DNA from: UBA7236 sp964638865
Lineage (GTDB): Bacteria; Bacteroidota; Bacteroidia; Chitinophagales; BACL12
Reading direction: 5' to 3'
Length of the DNA: 9,415 nt
NCBI GenBank assembly: GCA_964638865.1
Contig: CAZXBG010000148.1
Coordinates: 1 to 9,415 of the forward strand
In this document: positions 1 to 7,125 of the stretch, piece by piece
How positions within the stretch are numbered: the first letter of the stretch is position 1
Layout of the letters: every line of letters starts with the position of its first letter
The notes under the pieces: generated by a model
Told to the model about the DNA's origin: nothing
What the model saw: only the letters and a program-made list of their open reading frames with translations
Database searches by the model: none
Translations under genes and position numbers: made by a program

Positions 1-5
1 TTAAC

Positions 6-13
6 TACATTTG
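6..13 (+). promoter_or_regulatory. Candidate Bacteroidota -7 promoter element (TAnnTTTG)
   Basis: The octamer TACATTTG exactly matches the Bacteroidota housekeeping-sigma -7 consensus TAnnTTTG. It ends 19 nt before the ATG at 33, which would leave a short leader with no Shine-Dalgarno sequence, as is usual in this phylum. The partner -33 TTG element would fall outside the window, so only half of the promoter can be judged. Confidence 0.5.
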
Positions 14-32
14 ACACATAATCACCACCACT

Positions 33-452
33 ATGAAATACGGAAAAAATCCTTTGTTGTGCATATTATTTGTAATGTTTTTTGGTAATGCAATAATACA
101 GAATGTGAAATTTACTGAAATGACTCCGACAGTAATAAAAGAAATGGAGTCAAAAAAAGAAAATCAACTGAGGGTTATTTCTTTTTCTAATAAATCGGGG
201 GAATTAATTTTTGATAAAGGAGATGGCAAGGAAATAATAAAGATTGTAAAATTGGATGATCTTGACTTATACTATACAAAAGAGATAGGTGAAAATTTAT
301 ATTTCTTTAAAAGAATTTTTGAAAAAGGTATATTAACCTACACCGGGGTAAAATATGACATGGAAACTTTTAAGTTGGGAACACCAAAAACGGTTATGTC
401 AATCAATTCAAAATCAGATCCGGAATATTACGCTGGTGGAATTTTAATCTAA
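33..452 (+). CDS. Exported protein of unknown function, N-terminal part (cut by in-frame stop)
   Basis: I do not recognise the family. The first residues (basic MKYGK, then a hydrophobic stretch to about residue 22) look like a secretion signal peptide, so the product is probably exported. After that the protein is Lys/Glu-rich with alternating hydrophobic residues, suggesting beta-strands (for example ENLYFFKRIFEKG near residues 87-99). It stops at TAA 450-452 after 139 residues. The next open stretch lies in the same reading frame and begins 21 nt later. Across the junction the protein would read GGILI-stop-ENGKYFAM, which resembles the 'S-x-[DN]-G-K-Y-[FI]-A' strand seen in many repeat-type Bacteroidota proteins. 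I therefore read this as the N-terminal quarter of one interrupted gene of about 512 codons, not an independent gene. The start is the first ATG after a perfect -7 promoter element. Confidence 0.6.
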   Translation: MKYGKNPLLCILFVMFFGNAIIQNVKFTEMTPTVIKEMESKKENQLRVISFSNKSGELIFDKGDGKEIIKIVKLDDLDLYYTKEIGENLYFFKRIFEKGILTYTGVKYDMETFKLGTPKTVMSINSKSDPEYYAGGILI

Positions 453-473
453 GAGAATGGTAAATATTTCGCT
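450..473 (+). other. In-frame TAA and short linker splitting one gene
   Basis: The TAA at 450-452 is followed by seven sense codons (E-N-G-K-Y-F-A) and then the ATG at 474, all in the frame of the ORF that starts at 33. No shift is needed to join the two halves. A single base change (for example TCA to TAA, giving Ser) would restore one reading frame from 33 to 1571. It could be a true nonsense mutation, a strain polymorphism or a consensus error in the assembly. Recoding is unlikely because TAA ends three other genes in this window. Confidence 0.7.
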
Positions 474-1571
474 ATGAGTGCCAACCCAGGAAAAAAGGTT
501 CAAACTTCTACTTCAACAATATTCTATCAAACAGGTAAGGCAACTGCAGTAATAGATAAAGATCTAAATTTATTGTATCAGGTTGAATTCCCTTTTATGT
601 ATGGTGAAAAGGAATTTAATTATGATGTGGCAAATGTATTGACTGATGATGGATCCTGGTATTATTTCGGGATACAATATACGGGAAAAGGAGATGAAAA
701 AACAGGAGAGTATGGTTATTTTGAAACAACACCTGATGGAAAAACTTCAGAGTTTAAAAAGGTAGGTTTTGACAAAAATTATATTTCTGAAGTTTATACA
801 GAAATTGTAGGTGATAAATTAATTCAGTATGGTTTATGGTCTAAAACCTTTAACCTGAAAACAATGAGTGGAACTTTTTATTTAGAAATGGATATAAAAG
901 CTCAAGTGAAAATAAATGTGCAACAATTCACGGAGTTTACAACTGAGGAGTTGTCGCAATTCATTTATAATTTAAACAAATCTAAGGTAGAAAAAAACGG
1001 AAGCATTAGCGGTATAGTACCGATTGTTTTGGAAGGGGATTCCGGTAAATTTGAAAACGGCAATTATGTAAGTGTATTCAAAAGAGCAGAGCGTACATTT
1101 TTACAAGGTTATGACATTTCAATCGGATCAATTTTAGTGGCACAATATGGTCCTAAATCAACTGATATGATCAATACTATTGTTTTAATTAATCAACAAA
1201 CACCCGGACAAATAAACTTCTTTTCTATAGGTGCAACATTAATAGATGATAAAGTTGTGGTTTTGTTCAATGACCATCAATCCAATGCAAATATCACTAC
1301 AACTGGTGAACCAAAATTATATGATCCTGTGCCGTTAAAAACTTCAACCACCGCCTCGTATGCAGTAATAATAAATAGTACAGGAGAAGCTAAAAGATTT
1401 AAACTTGCATCTCTCTTAGAGGAAAATATCATTTTTAAGAAATTGTCGCCCTTAAAATCAGAAAATGGCATTGTGGTAATGATGAAAGAAGATCCAAAAG
1501 TAATTGAAAAGAATTATAATGTTTCTGGTGATGATGAATTGAAAAGTTATCTGCTAGAGATCCAAGATTAG
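474..1571 (+). CDS. Protein of unknown function, C-terminal part of interrupted gene
   Basis: This 365-residue segment continues the frame of the upstream fragment. It begins with MSANPGKK and has no signal peptide, so if translated alone it would probably stay in the cytoplasm and be non-functional. The sequence is rich in short beta-strand and turn patterns: 'AVIDKDLNLLYQVEFPF' near residues 25-41, 'VLTDDGSWYYFG' near 55-66 and 'TTPDGKTSEF' near 85-94. These resemble Bacteroidota proteins with repeated 'status of a value' strands, possibly a beta-propeller, but I see no nameable domain and no catalytic motif. There is no C-terminal type IX sorting tail; it ends SYLLEIQD. The stop is TAG at 1569-1571, only 10 nt from the stop of the convergent L,D-transpeptidase gene. 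The ATG at 474 is merely the first one after the internal stop; the linker codons 453-473 probably belong to the protein. Confidence 0.65.
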   Translation: MSANPGKKVQTSTSTIFYQTGKATAVIDKDLNLLYQVEFPFMYGEKEFNYDVANVLTDDGSWYYFGIQYTGKGDEKTGEYGYFETTPDGKTSEFKKVGFDKNYISEVYTEIVGDKLIQYGLWSKTFNLKTMSGTFYLEMDIKAQVKINVQQFTEFTTEELSQFIYNLNKSKVEKNGSISGIVPIVLEGDSGKFENGNYVSVFKRAERTFLQGYDISIGSILVAQYGPKSTDMINTIVLINQQTPGQINFFSIGATLIDDKVVVLFNDHQSNANITTTGEPKLYDPVPLKTSTTASYAVIINSTGEAKRFKLASLLEENIIFKKLSPLKSENGIVVMMKEDPKVIEKNYNVSGDDELKSYLLEIQD

Positions 1572-1581
1572 TGTTTATTAA

Positions 1582-3264
1582 TCATAAAACATCCTCACTA
1601 AACAACGTTTTTTCCAGCTTTGCATCGTGCCCATAAATATCTTTACGGAAATTAATTTCCCCTGTTTCGTCTACCCAAGCTGTGAAATAAACTATAAAAA
1701 CCGGAATTTTTTCTTTTAATTTCACATAGGTTTCTTTTCCGAGATAATACAGGGAATCAATTTTTTGCTGCGTATATATTGTATCGTATCGCAACAAATA
1801 CTCTGCAAGTTTTTTTGGTTCTTCCAGTCTTATACAACCATGACTGAAGTTGCGCTGCGATTCTTTAAACAAATATCTTGAAGGTGTATCGTGAAAATAA
1901 ATATTATGTTCATTTGGAAAAAGAAATTTCACCCATCCTAAGGAATTATTCCCACCTGGTTTTTGACGAATCCGGTAGGGCATTTTAGTGTAGTTACTCC
2001 AATCAACATTACTTACATTGATAGTTTTTCCGTTGGAATCAAAGGCTTCCATATTTTCTTTTTCCAGATAATTTTTATTCTTTTTTAAGGAGGGCAGAAT
2101 TTCATTATTTAAAATACTTGGCGGAGGAACCCAATAAGGACTGAACACCACATATTCCAATTCGTCATTAAAAATGGTGGTGCTTGTTGTGGATTTGCCA
2201 ACAACAACGTTTATGGTAAAATTGAGTGTATCCTTCTCGAAAATATACATCTTATAAGCCGGAATATTTACCAATATGTAATTTTCTCCTGTTTCCCGTG
2301 GTATCCAACGGCAGCGTTCCATATTTAATTCGAGCTGTTGTTTCCGTTGTGAAGGGGAAACATTTATTTCTGCTAAAAACTTTTCTCCTACCGAGCCATC
2401 CGGTTTTAATCCATGGCGCGACTGAAATTTTTTAACCGCTACTGTAACGTTTCCATCAAACAAATTAGTGGAATCGTTTTCAGCAAGGTCGCCAAATATA
2501 TTTAACCGATATTTTATTTCTGAAATAATAAACGCGGAATCCCCATCTTTGTAAAACTTAATTCCTTCGGACAGCATTAATTTATTCCAAAGTATAGAAT
2601 CCGGAATTTCTTTGTATTTTTTTAAATACTTTTTTAATAAAGGGTATTGGGGATACAATGGGTCGTAGGCTGTAAAAGAATTTTTTCCACCCGCCAAAAT
2701 AGAATCCAGCATGGAAACAGAAGGAATTGTTTTTCGGGTGATGTACCAATCTAATTCCTTTGTTGTTTTTTCATTAAGTCCGAACCATACCTTTTGTGCA
2801 TAAATAAAAAATTCGGCAGTAAGCAGTAATTCAAATTGTGTTGTCAGGCTATCGGCACCGGAATAGGAATAATTGGGATCAGAAATTATGGTAAATTGTT
2901 TTTTTAATTTCGAATAATAAACAACAGAGTCTTTTAATCCTTCCTCATCAAAATGATCCAACAAATTTATAAATAAACCGCCCTGTTCCACAATGCCATA
3001 TTCATTAAACCACGCAGATTTTGAATTTCTGTTGTTATAAAATGTTTTTATTTCTTCTGCATGAAATGAAAATAATGGATGTGCATTTAAAAAGCCGGTT
3101 ATTTTATCGGAATCGATATTTAGCGGATAAAACACTTTTTTTATGATAATAACACTGTCGTCGTGCATGTTATTTTCATTATTTGCGACATTTTTTTTAC
3201 AGGAGAAAAAGGACGCAATTAACAACAGAATACTGAAAAGGATTAGGAACTTATTTTTGACCAT
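1582..3264 (-). CDS. YcbB-type L,D-transpeptidase, predicted lipoprotein
   Basis: This is a predicted peptidoglycan L,D-transpeptidase, which forms 3-3 cross-links between meso-diaminopimelate residues in the periplasm or attaches substrates to them. Residue numbers are from the ATG at 3264 (560 aa). The N-terminus is MVKNK, a hydrophobic core and ASFFSC, so Cys22 is a likely lipid-attached residue. Residues about 30-235 match the helical scaffold of YcbB-like enzymes (AWFNEYG near 84-90). A peptidoglycan-binding segment lies near 245-300 (AVKKFQSRHGLKPDG). The YkuD catalytic domain follows, with the upstream histidine in YFHDTP (His458) and the active-site motif SHGCIRLE with Cys477. An in-frame TTG at 3291 would add nine residues before the signal, so I prefer the ATG, which gives a clean lipoprotein signal. 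It diverges from DUF3467 and converges on the gene ending at 1571. The assignment is firm; the exact cross-link substrate is inferred from the family. Confidence 0.93.
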   Translation of the reverse strand: MVKNKFLILFSILLLIASFFSCKKNVANNENNMHDDSVIIIKKVFYPLNIDSDKITGFLNAHPLFSFHAEEIKTFYNNRNSKSAWFNEYGIVEQGGLFINLLDHFDEEGLKDSVVYYSKLKKQFTIISDPNYSYSGADSLTTQFELLLTAEFFIYAQKVWFGLNEKTTKELDWYITRKTIPSVSMLDSILAGGKNSFTAYDPLYPQYPLLKKYLKKYKEIPDSILWNKLMLSEGIKFYKDGDSAFIISEIKYRLNIFGDLAENDSTNLFDGNVTVAVKKFQSRHGLKPDGSVGEKFLAEINVSPSQRKQQLELNMERCRWIPRETGENYILVNIPAYKMYIFEKDTLNFTINVVVGKSTTSTTIFNDELEYVVFSPYWVPPPSILNNEILPSLKKNKNYLEKENMEAFDSNGKTINVSNVDWSNYTKMPYRIRQKPGGNNSLGWVKFLFPNEHNIYFHDTPSRYLFKESQRNFSHGCIRLEEPKKLAEYLLRYDTIYTQQKIDSLYYLGKETYVKLKEKIPVFIVYFTAWVDETGEINFRKDIYGHDAKLEKTLFSEDVL

Positions 3265-3345
3265 AACAAAAAAGGTTGGCCTAAATTGCAAAACAATTTC
3301 GAGAAACCCGATTTTACCGATAATTTTACAGGTAAATATCCGAAT

Positions 3346-3657
3346 ATGAGCGAATTAAAAGACAAAAATCAACTGAACATAGAACTTTCCGAGGAAATTG
3401 CCGAAGGGATCTACTCGAACCTTGCCATCATTACGCATTCCAGTGCAGAGTTCGTTATCGATTTTATACGTGTAATGCCCGGTGTGCCGAAAGCAAAGGT
3501 GAAAAGCCGGATTCTTATGACCCCACAGCACGCAAAACGACTGTTAAAAGCACTCACTGATAATATTTCTAAATTTGAGAATACACATGGTGATATTAAA
3601 GACAACGAAGGGTTTGGCGGTATTTCAATGAATTTTGGGCCGACTGCAAAGGCATGA
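3346..3657 (+). CDS. DUF3467 domain protein
   Basis: This small protein of 103 residues has no signal peptide or membrane segment, so it is cytoplasmic. Its sequence matches DUF3467 as I know it: an N-terminal strand with 'GIYSNLAIITHSSAEFVIDF' near residues 21-40, the 'MPG.PKAKVKSRI' stretch near 44-56, and the 'TPQHAKRLLKALTDNI' helix near 59-74. The whole family is about this length, so it looks complete. Its function is not established. From memory, the gene often follows rpoC in Bacteroidota; here it stands alone, divergent from an L,D-transpeptidase. A TTG at 3286 is in frame, but its extra 20 residues are poorly ordered and the family begins at MSELKDKNQ, so the ATG at 3346 is preferred. 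A one-mismatch -7 element (TAATTTTA, 3321-3328) lies 17 nt before this start. Confidence 0.88.
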   Translation: MSELKDKNQLNIELSEEIAEGIYSNLAIITHSSAEFVIDFIRVMPGVPKAKVKSRILMTPQHAKRLLKALTDNISKFENTHGDIKDNEGFGGISMNFGPTAKA

Positions 3658-3759
3658 GGTTAAATCTGACGTTTTTGAAGCAATTAACAGAAAATCTGCA
3701 TAGAATTTTATATTTATCAATTGTTTAAACTAGTGTTTAGATTAGAATTTCAGTGTCAG

Positions 3760-3805
3760 AAAATCCTATACTTAGTTTGCTACACAGCTAGGCAAATTGG
3801 ATTTT
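3760..3805 (+). terminator. Possible hairpin followed by T-run
   Basis: AAAATCC (3760-3766) pairs with GGATTTT (3799-3805). TTTGCTA (3776-3782) pairs with TAgGCAAA (3789-3796, one bulged G) around a six-base loop. The internal loop is lopsided, with nine bases on the left and two on the right. The T-run at 3802-3807 ends the structure. It could terminate DUF3467 transcription, but it sits about 100 nt past that stop and could equally be an RNA structure with another role. Confidence 0.3.
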
Positions 3806-3904
3806 TTGAGGATTTGAAATATGTTAAACCACTATACCGTTTTATAAGTTGCAATCGATTTTAGGTTGCTTTGTAAATAAAGTTGTGTATTTAACCTCAC
3901 AAAT

Positions 3905-3933
3905 TTTGTTATTGTTAAAAAATGTTAGATTTT
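3905..3933 (+). promoter_or_regulatory. Candidate Bacteroidota promoter for outer-membrane protein gene
   Basis: TTTG at 3905-3908 is followed after 17 nt by TAGATTTT at 3926-3933, which differs from the -7 consensus TAnnTTTG only at its last base. Transcription would start near 3940, about 20 nt before the ATG at 3960. The rest of the 302-nt gap from 3658 holds the hairpin at 3760-3805, and I see no gene in it. Confidence 0.35.
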
Positions 3934-3959
3934 CGTTGTCCCATAGGCATCAGCACAAC

Positions 3960-4877
3960 ATGTTTAAAAAACCATTCATAACGTTTCTGGCGATTACCAT
4001 TGGTATGTTTTGGCAAAATTCTTTGCTGAAAGCGCAGCCTATCGTGTTATCCAGGGAATTTGGGGTGAATTTGGGCTTTTCAAGTTTTCTAGGCGACCTT
4101 GGTGGATCCGACGATATAGGGCGGGCGTTTTTTTGGGATATTGACCCGGAAGTTACACGACCGGCATTAGGAATTGTATACAGACAAGAAATTATTCCGA
4201 GGACTGCTTTTCGTTTTAATGCGATCGCTTCAATGGTAAAGGGTGATGATGCCCTAACCGACAATGAATTCAGGCATTATAGAAATTTGAGTTTCCGATC
4301 ACCAATAGTGGAAGTTTCGGGAGAAATTGAATTGTCGATGAATCGGTTCACCGGAATAAAGAAGAAAAGATGGACACCTTATATCTATGCCGGAATTGGA
4401 GGTTTTTATTTTAATCCTCAGGCACAGTATGATGGCGAGTGGGTTAATCTTCAGGAACTTGGAACGGAAGGTCAGGGACTGCCGGAATACCCGGACAGAA
4501 AAAAATATTCTAAGATCGCAGTATGTTTTCCTATAGGAGGCGGATTTAGAGTGCTTACCTATAATAACTGGGTATTAGGATTTGAAATGGCAGCCAGACT
4601 TACAACTACAGATTATATTGATGATGTTAGCTCCTATTATCCAAATCCGGATTATTATTTTCTCCACTACGATCTTGAAAAAGCGGTTATGGCAGCAGCA
4701 CTTTCCAATGCATCGGATGGCACCAGACCCGACCTGATTGAACCGGAAGGCGGACGAGGTGATCCTACTAATAATGACGCATATATTTTCGGCGGCATGA
4801 TAACTTTTACTTACCATATGGAATTTCAGAGAAATGTAAGTTCTATAAAATGTTATTTTAGCGACGACAATAAATAA
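3960..4877 (+). CDS. DUF6089-like outer-membrane beta-barrel protein
   Basis: This 305-residue protein has a signal peptide (MFKKPFITFLAITIGMF then a cleavage region around LLKAQ, residues 21-26). The mature part alternates hydrophobic and polar residues, as expected of transmembrane beta-strands: EFGVNLGFSSFLGDLGG (33-49), PALGIVYRQEIIPRTAFRF (68-86) and TPYIYAGIGGFYFNPQAQ (139-156). The stretches 'RNLSFRSPIVEVSGEIEL' (108-125) and 'LQELGTEGQGL' (164-174) match what I recall of the DUF6089 family of Bacteroidota outer-membrane proteins. The C-terminus has 'IFGGMITFTYHMEF', a typical last strand, then a short tail. Its role is unknown; a structural or porin-like function is inference. A longer reading from 3849 adds 37 residues before the signal peptide and is unlikely. 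The gene converges on aroE with a 28-nt gap. Confidence 0.8.
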   Translation: MFKKPFITFLAITIGMFWQNSLLKAQPIVLSREFGVNLGFSSFLGDLGGSDDIGRAFFWDIDPEVTRPALGIVYRQEIIPRTAFRFNAIASMVKGDDALTDNEFRHYRNLSFRSPIVEVSGEIELSMNRFTGIKKKRWTPYIYAGIGGFYFNPQAQYDGEWVNLQELGTEGQGLPEYPDRKKYSKIAVCFPIGGGFRVLTYNNWVLGFEMAARLTTTDYIDDVSSYYPNPDYYFLHYDLEKAVMAAALSNASDGTRPDLIEPEGGRGDPTNNDAYIFGGMITFTYHMEFQRNVSSIKCYFSDDNK

Positions 4878-4905
4878 TTGAATAGGCAGATTTTCGCCAA
4901 CCTTA

Positions 4906-5646
4906 TTATTCTTGATCAGTATTCCATATTTTCCAGGCATATTCAGCCTGCAATTGCAACATTTCCAGTCCGTTTTTAATACTGCAACCCTGTTTTTCAC
5001 CCTGTTGAAGAAAGAGTGATTTTTCAGGATTATAAATCAGATCGAACAACAGATTATTTTTTGACAATAAATGATAAGGTATTTCCGGAGCAACATTTGT
5101 ATCGGGATACATACCTGTAGGAGTGCAATTAATTATTACAGGAAATTCTGAAATAATATCCCCGTTTAATTCAGTATAAGTAAAATTATTTTCCGATTTA
5201 TTTCTTGATACAAATACCGGCTGAACATTTAATTCCTGTAAAGCATAATTAACTGCTTTTGACGCACCACCTGTTCCAAGTATTAATGCTTTTTTGTGTT
5301 GTTGTTTCAACAAAGGTTTGAGTGAGTCGCGGAAAGCAGAATAATCAGTATTGTAACCAACCTTTTGTATTTCGTCAATTTTGATACAATTTACTGCGCC
5401 AATTTTTTGGGCTGTCTCATCAAGATCGTCAAGATATTCTATTACGGTTTCCTTAAAAGGGATGGTTACATTTAATCCGTGAAGATCTTTTTCCACTTCA
5501 AATAAAAACCTGACATCTTGAATATTTTCTAATGGGAAAAGGGAATAATTACAATCTGCTATTTCCTCTTTTTCAAATTTTTCCGAAAAATATTTTTCTG
5601 AAAATGAATGGGTAAGCGGATATCCTATTAAACCAAATTTTCTCAT
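4906..5646 (-). CDS. aroE: Shikimate dehydrogenase
   Basis: The enzyme reduces 3-dehydroshikimate to shikimate with NADPH, the fourth step of chorismate synthesis, in the cytoplasm. At 246 residues it is somewhat shorter than the E. coli enzyme, but all core motifs are present. GYPLTHSFS (8-16) carries the two shikimate-binding serines (14, 16). GLNVTIPFKE (57-66) holds the catalytic Lys65. Asn86 lies in AVNC and Asp101 in NTD. GTGGASKA (124-131) is the NADP-binding loop, NCTPTGMYP (173-181) follows, and the closing GLEMLQLQAEYAW (226-238) carries the conserved Gln. It is the last gene of the comA-dedA-aroE operon. Its ATG overlaps the TGA of dedA as ATGA, which suggests translational coupling. 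No promoter of its own is visible. Confidence 0.96.
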   Translation of the reverse strand: MRKFGLIGYPLTHSFSEKYFSEKFEKEEIADCNYSLFPLENIQDVRFLFEVEKDLHGLNVTIPFKETVIEYLDDLDETAQKIGAVNCIKIDEIQKVGYNTDYSAFRDSLKPLLKQQHKKALILGTGGASKAVNYALQELNVQPVFVSRNKSENNFTYTELNGDIISEFPVIINCTPTGMYPDTNVAPEIPYHLLSKNNLLFDLIYNPEKSLFLQQGEKQGCSIKNGLEMLQLQAEYAWKIWNTDQE

Positions 5647-6305
5647 GAAGCAGGCTTATTTGATTTAGCTAGTTTTGCTTTTATTAACTCAACAATAATT
5701 GGAACGATGGAGATAAAAATAATTGCCAACACTACGATCTCAAAATTATTTTTTACATATTCATTATGGCCTAACGCAAATCCTAATATTGTGATTGAAG
5801 GAATCCAAAGAAAAGCGCCAACAACATTATAGGTAATAAATTTTTTATACGACATGGTGCCAAGGCCTGCCACAAATGGTGCAATTGTGCGCACAATAGG
5901 CACAAAACGAGCAATAATGATGGTTTTGGCGCCGTATTTTTCATAGAATTTATGCGTTTTAGCAAGGTGCTCCGGTTTTAATATTTGTTTCCCCCGAAAC
6001 TTCAGTTTCATGGCGCGTTCCCCAAAATATTTACCAATAAAATAATTGGTGGTGTCTCCTAAAATTGCTGCCACAAGTAATAAAGGAATTAAAATATAAA
6101 TATTGAGTGCTCCTGTAGCACAAAATGTTCCTGCAGCGAATAAGAGTGAATCGCCGGGTAACCATGGCCATATCACAATTCCAGTTTCAATAAAAATGAT
6201 CATGAAAAGGATCACATAGATCCAGTTTTCATAAGTGGTAATCCATGCTGCAAGGTATTTGTCCAAATGCAGAAAGGTATCAATAAACGAATGTATAAAT
6301 TCCAT
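5643..6305 (-). CDS. DedA-family inner-membrane protein
   Basis: This 220-residue integral membrane protein belongs to the DedA (SNARE-associated, VTT-domain) family. Some family members have been shown to flip undecaprenyl phosphate back across the inner membrane, and others support proton-motive-force maintenance and drug resistance. Hydrophobic segments lie at about 28-50, 55-83, 127-147, 157-178 and 187-206. Conserved polar residues sit where the family needs them: Glu40 in FIETG, Asp52 in PGDSLLF, GDTTNYFIGKYFG (83-95), and Arg133 and Arg139 in ARFVPIVRTIAPFVAG (132-147). The C-terminus is Lys-rich. It starts 12 nt after the comA-like gene and overlaps aroE by 4 nt. The family assignment is firm, while the substrate is inferred. 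A lipid-carrier role would fit the envelope theme of the window. Confidence 0.94.
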   Translation of the reverse strand: MEFIHSFIDTFLHLDKYLAAWITTYENWIYVILFMIIFIETGIVIWPWLPGDSLLFAAGTFCATGALNIYILIPLLLVAAILGDTTNYFIGKYFGERAMKLKFRGKQILKPEHLAKTHKFYEKYGAKTIIIARFVPIVRTIAPFVAGLGTMSYKKFITYNVVGAFLWIPSITILGFALGHNEYVKNNFEIVVLAIIFISIVPIIVELIKAKLAKSNKPAS

Positions 6306-6317
6306 GTTGTTATGATA

Positions 6318-7076
6318 TTATTGTAAAAAGTGATGAAATGTATCACCTCTTAAACCCAGGCGTAAAGTTTCCAATGGAATTATTTCATTTGGAGCAATAT
6401 TCCCAAGATTTACATTAGCTCCCAATAATTTAATGAAATAAACCTGCTGACTTTTAATGGGCGCTTCCCATATAATTTTATCTTCAGAAATAACCGTGAG
6501 AATTTCATCAATAAGATCGCTCCGCACTTCGCCTTTGCTGTGATAAATTCCAACGGTTCCACTTTCACGTGCTTCTGCAATCACTTTATAACTGCCAGCC
6601 TCAATTTCCTTTTTCATCAGCTCAATCCATTTATATGGAGCTAATATCTTTGTTTCATCTTTAGATCCAACCTCGCTTAAAACAGTAACGTGTTTAGCTA
6701 ATTTGGTAATATAATCGCATTTAACATCGTGTTCTAATTCTATAGATCCATCACTCACTTCAGCATATTGCATTTTGTATTTTTCCAACAATCGCAGATA
6801 ATCGTCAAATTGATTTCTAACTACAAATGCCTCAAAAAGAGTTCCGCCAAAATAGGTTGGGATATTAGCATTTCTATATACTGCAAGTTTATCTTCTAGC
6901 CCAGGTGTTACGAATGCGGTTCCAAAACCAAGTTTAAGTAAGTCGATATAGGGTTCAGAAACAGATAAAAGGTCTTCTGTTTCCCTGATACTCAAACCCT
7001 TGTCCATAACCATTGTAATGCCATGTGTCCGGGGTTTTGCGTTCCTGGTGGGAAGGCTGCTAAGTTCAAAGTTCAT
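6318..7076 (-). CDS. comA: Phosphosulfolactate synthase-like protein (ComA family)
   Basis: In methanogens ComA joins sulfite to phosphoenolpyruvate to give (R)-phosphosulfolactate, the first step towards coenzyme M. Bacterial homologues can supply sulfolactate, and some plant relatives (HSA32) have no known enzymatic role. This 252-residue cytoplasmic TIM-barrel protein keeps the family motifs in order: MDKGLS (24-29), LLKLGFGTAF (46-55), YFGGTLFEAF (75-84), EVSDGSIEL (106-114), SEVGSKDE (134-141), AEARESGTVGIY (167-178), WEAP (203-206), GANVNLGNI (219-227) and ETLRLGLRGDTF (236-247). It heads the operon, with dedA 12 nt downstream and a perfect -7 element upstream. No comB, comC or comDE partner is visible here, so the end product is unknown. 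Feeding a sulfonate or sulfonolipid pathway is possible, but that is inference. Confidence 0.9.
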   Translation of the reverse strand: MNFELSSLPTRNAKPRTHGITMVMDKGLSIRETEDLLSVSEPYIDLLKLGFGTAFVTPGLEDKLAVYRNANIPTYFGGTLFEAFVVRNQFDDYLRLLEKYKMQYAEVSDGSIELEHDVKCDYITKLAKHVTVLSEVGSKDETKILAPYKWIELMKKEIEAGSYKVIAEARESGTVGIYHSKGEVRSDLIDEILTVISEDKIIWEAPIKSQQVYFIKLLGANVNLGNIAPNEIIPLETLRLGLRGDTFHHFLQ

Positions 7077-7098
7077 TAATGCTTAAAATAGTGCGGTG

Positions 7099-7106
7099 CA
7101 AAAATA
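7099..7106 (-). promoter_or_regulatory. Candidate -7 promoter element for the comA-dedA-aroE operon
   Basis: Read on the minus strand, the octamer is TATTTTTG, an exact TAnnTTTG match, ending 22 nt before the comA ATG at 7076. The leader between them is A/T-rich. No TTG is visible at the expected -33 distance, where the start of the heptamer array region lies instead. The promoter is therefore plausible but incomplete. Confidence 0.5.
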
Positions 7107-7125
7107 AGGATAAATGGGGGGAATT

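Noticed and set aside
450..452. Stop codon reassignment or selenocysteine-type recoding
   Set aside because: TAA, TAG and TGA each end recognisable genes in this window. The codon is TAA, and no recoding structure is visible nearby.
1572..1591. Terminator hairpin at the convergent stop codons near 1575
   Set aside because: The stem is five A/T-rich pairs overlapping the coding end of the L,D-transpeptidase gene, so it is not convincing.
2226..2435. Plus-strand ORF inside the L,D-transpeptidase gene
   Set aside because: It is short and antisense to the catalytic and peptidoglycan-binding region, with no start context.
3950..4264. Minus-strand ORF inside the outer-membrane protein gene
   Set aside because: It is antisense to the signal peptide and first strands of a well-supported gene, with no family features.
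4878..4905. Bidirectional terminator between the barrel gene and aroE
   Set aside because: Only an AATAAT/ATTATT pairing and a GG/CC inner pair were found, which is too weak in AT-rich DNA.
4575..5000. Minus-strand ORF overlapping the barrel gene and the end of aroE
   Set aside because: It lies antisense to one well-supported gene and out of frame with another. It is Cys/Ile-rich without a recognisable domain.
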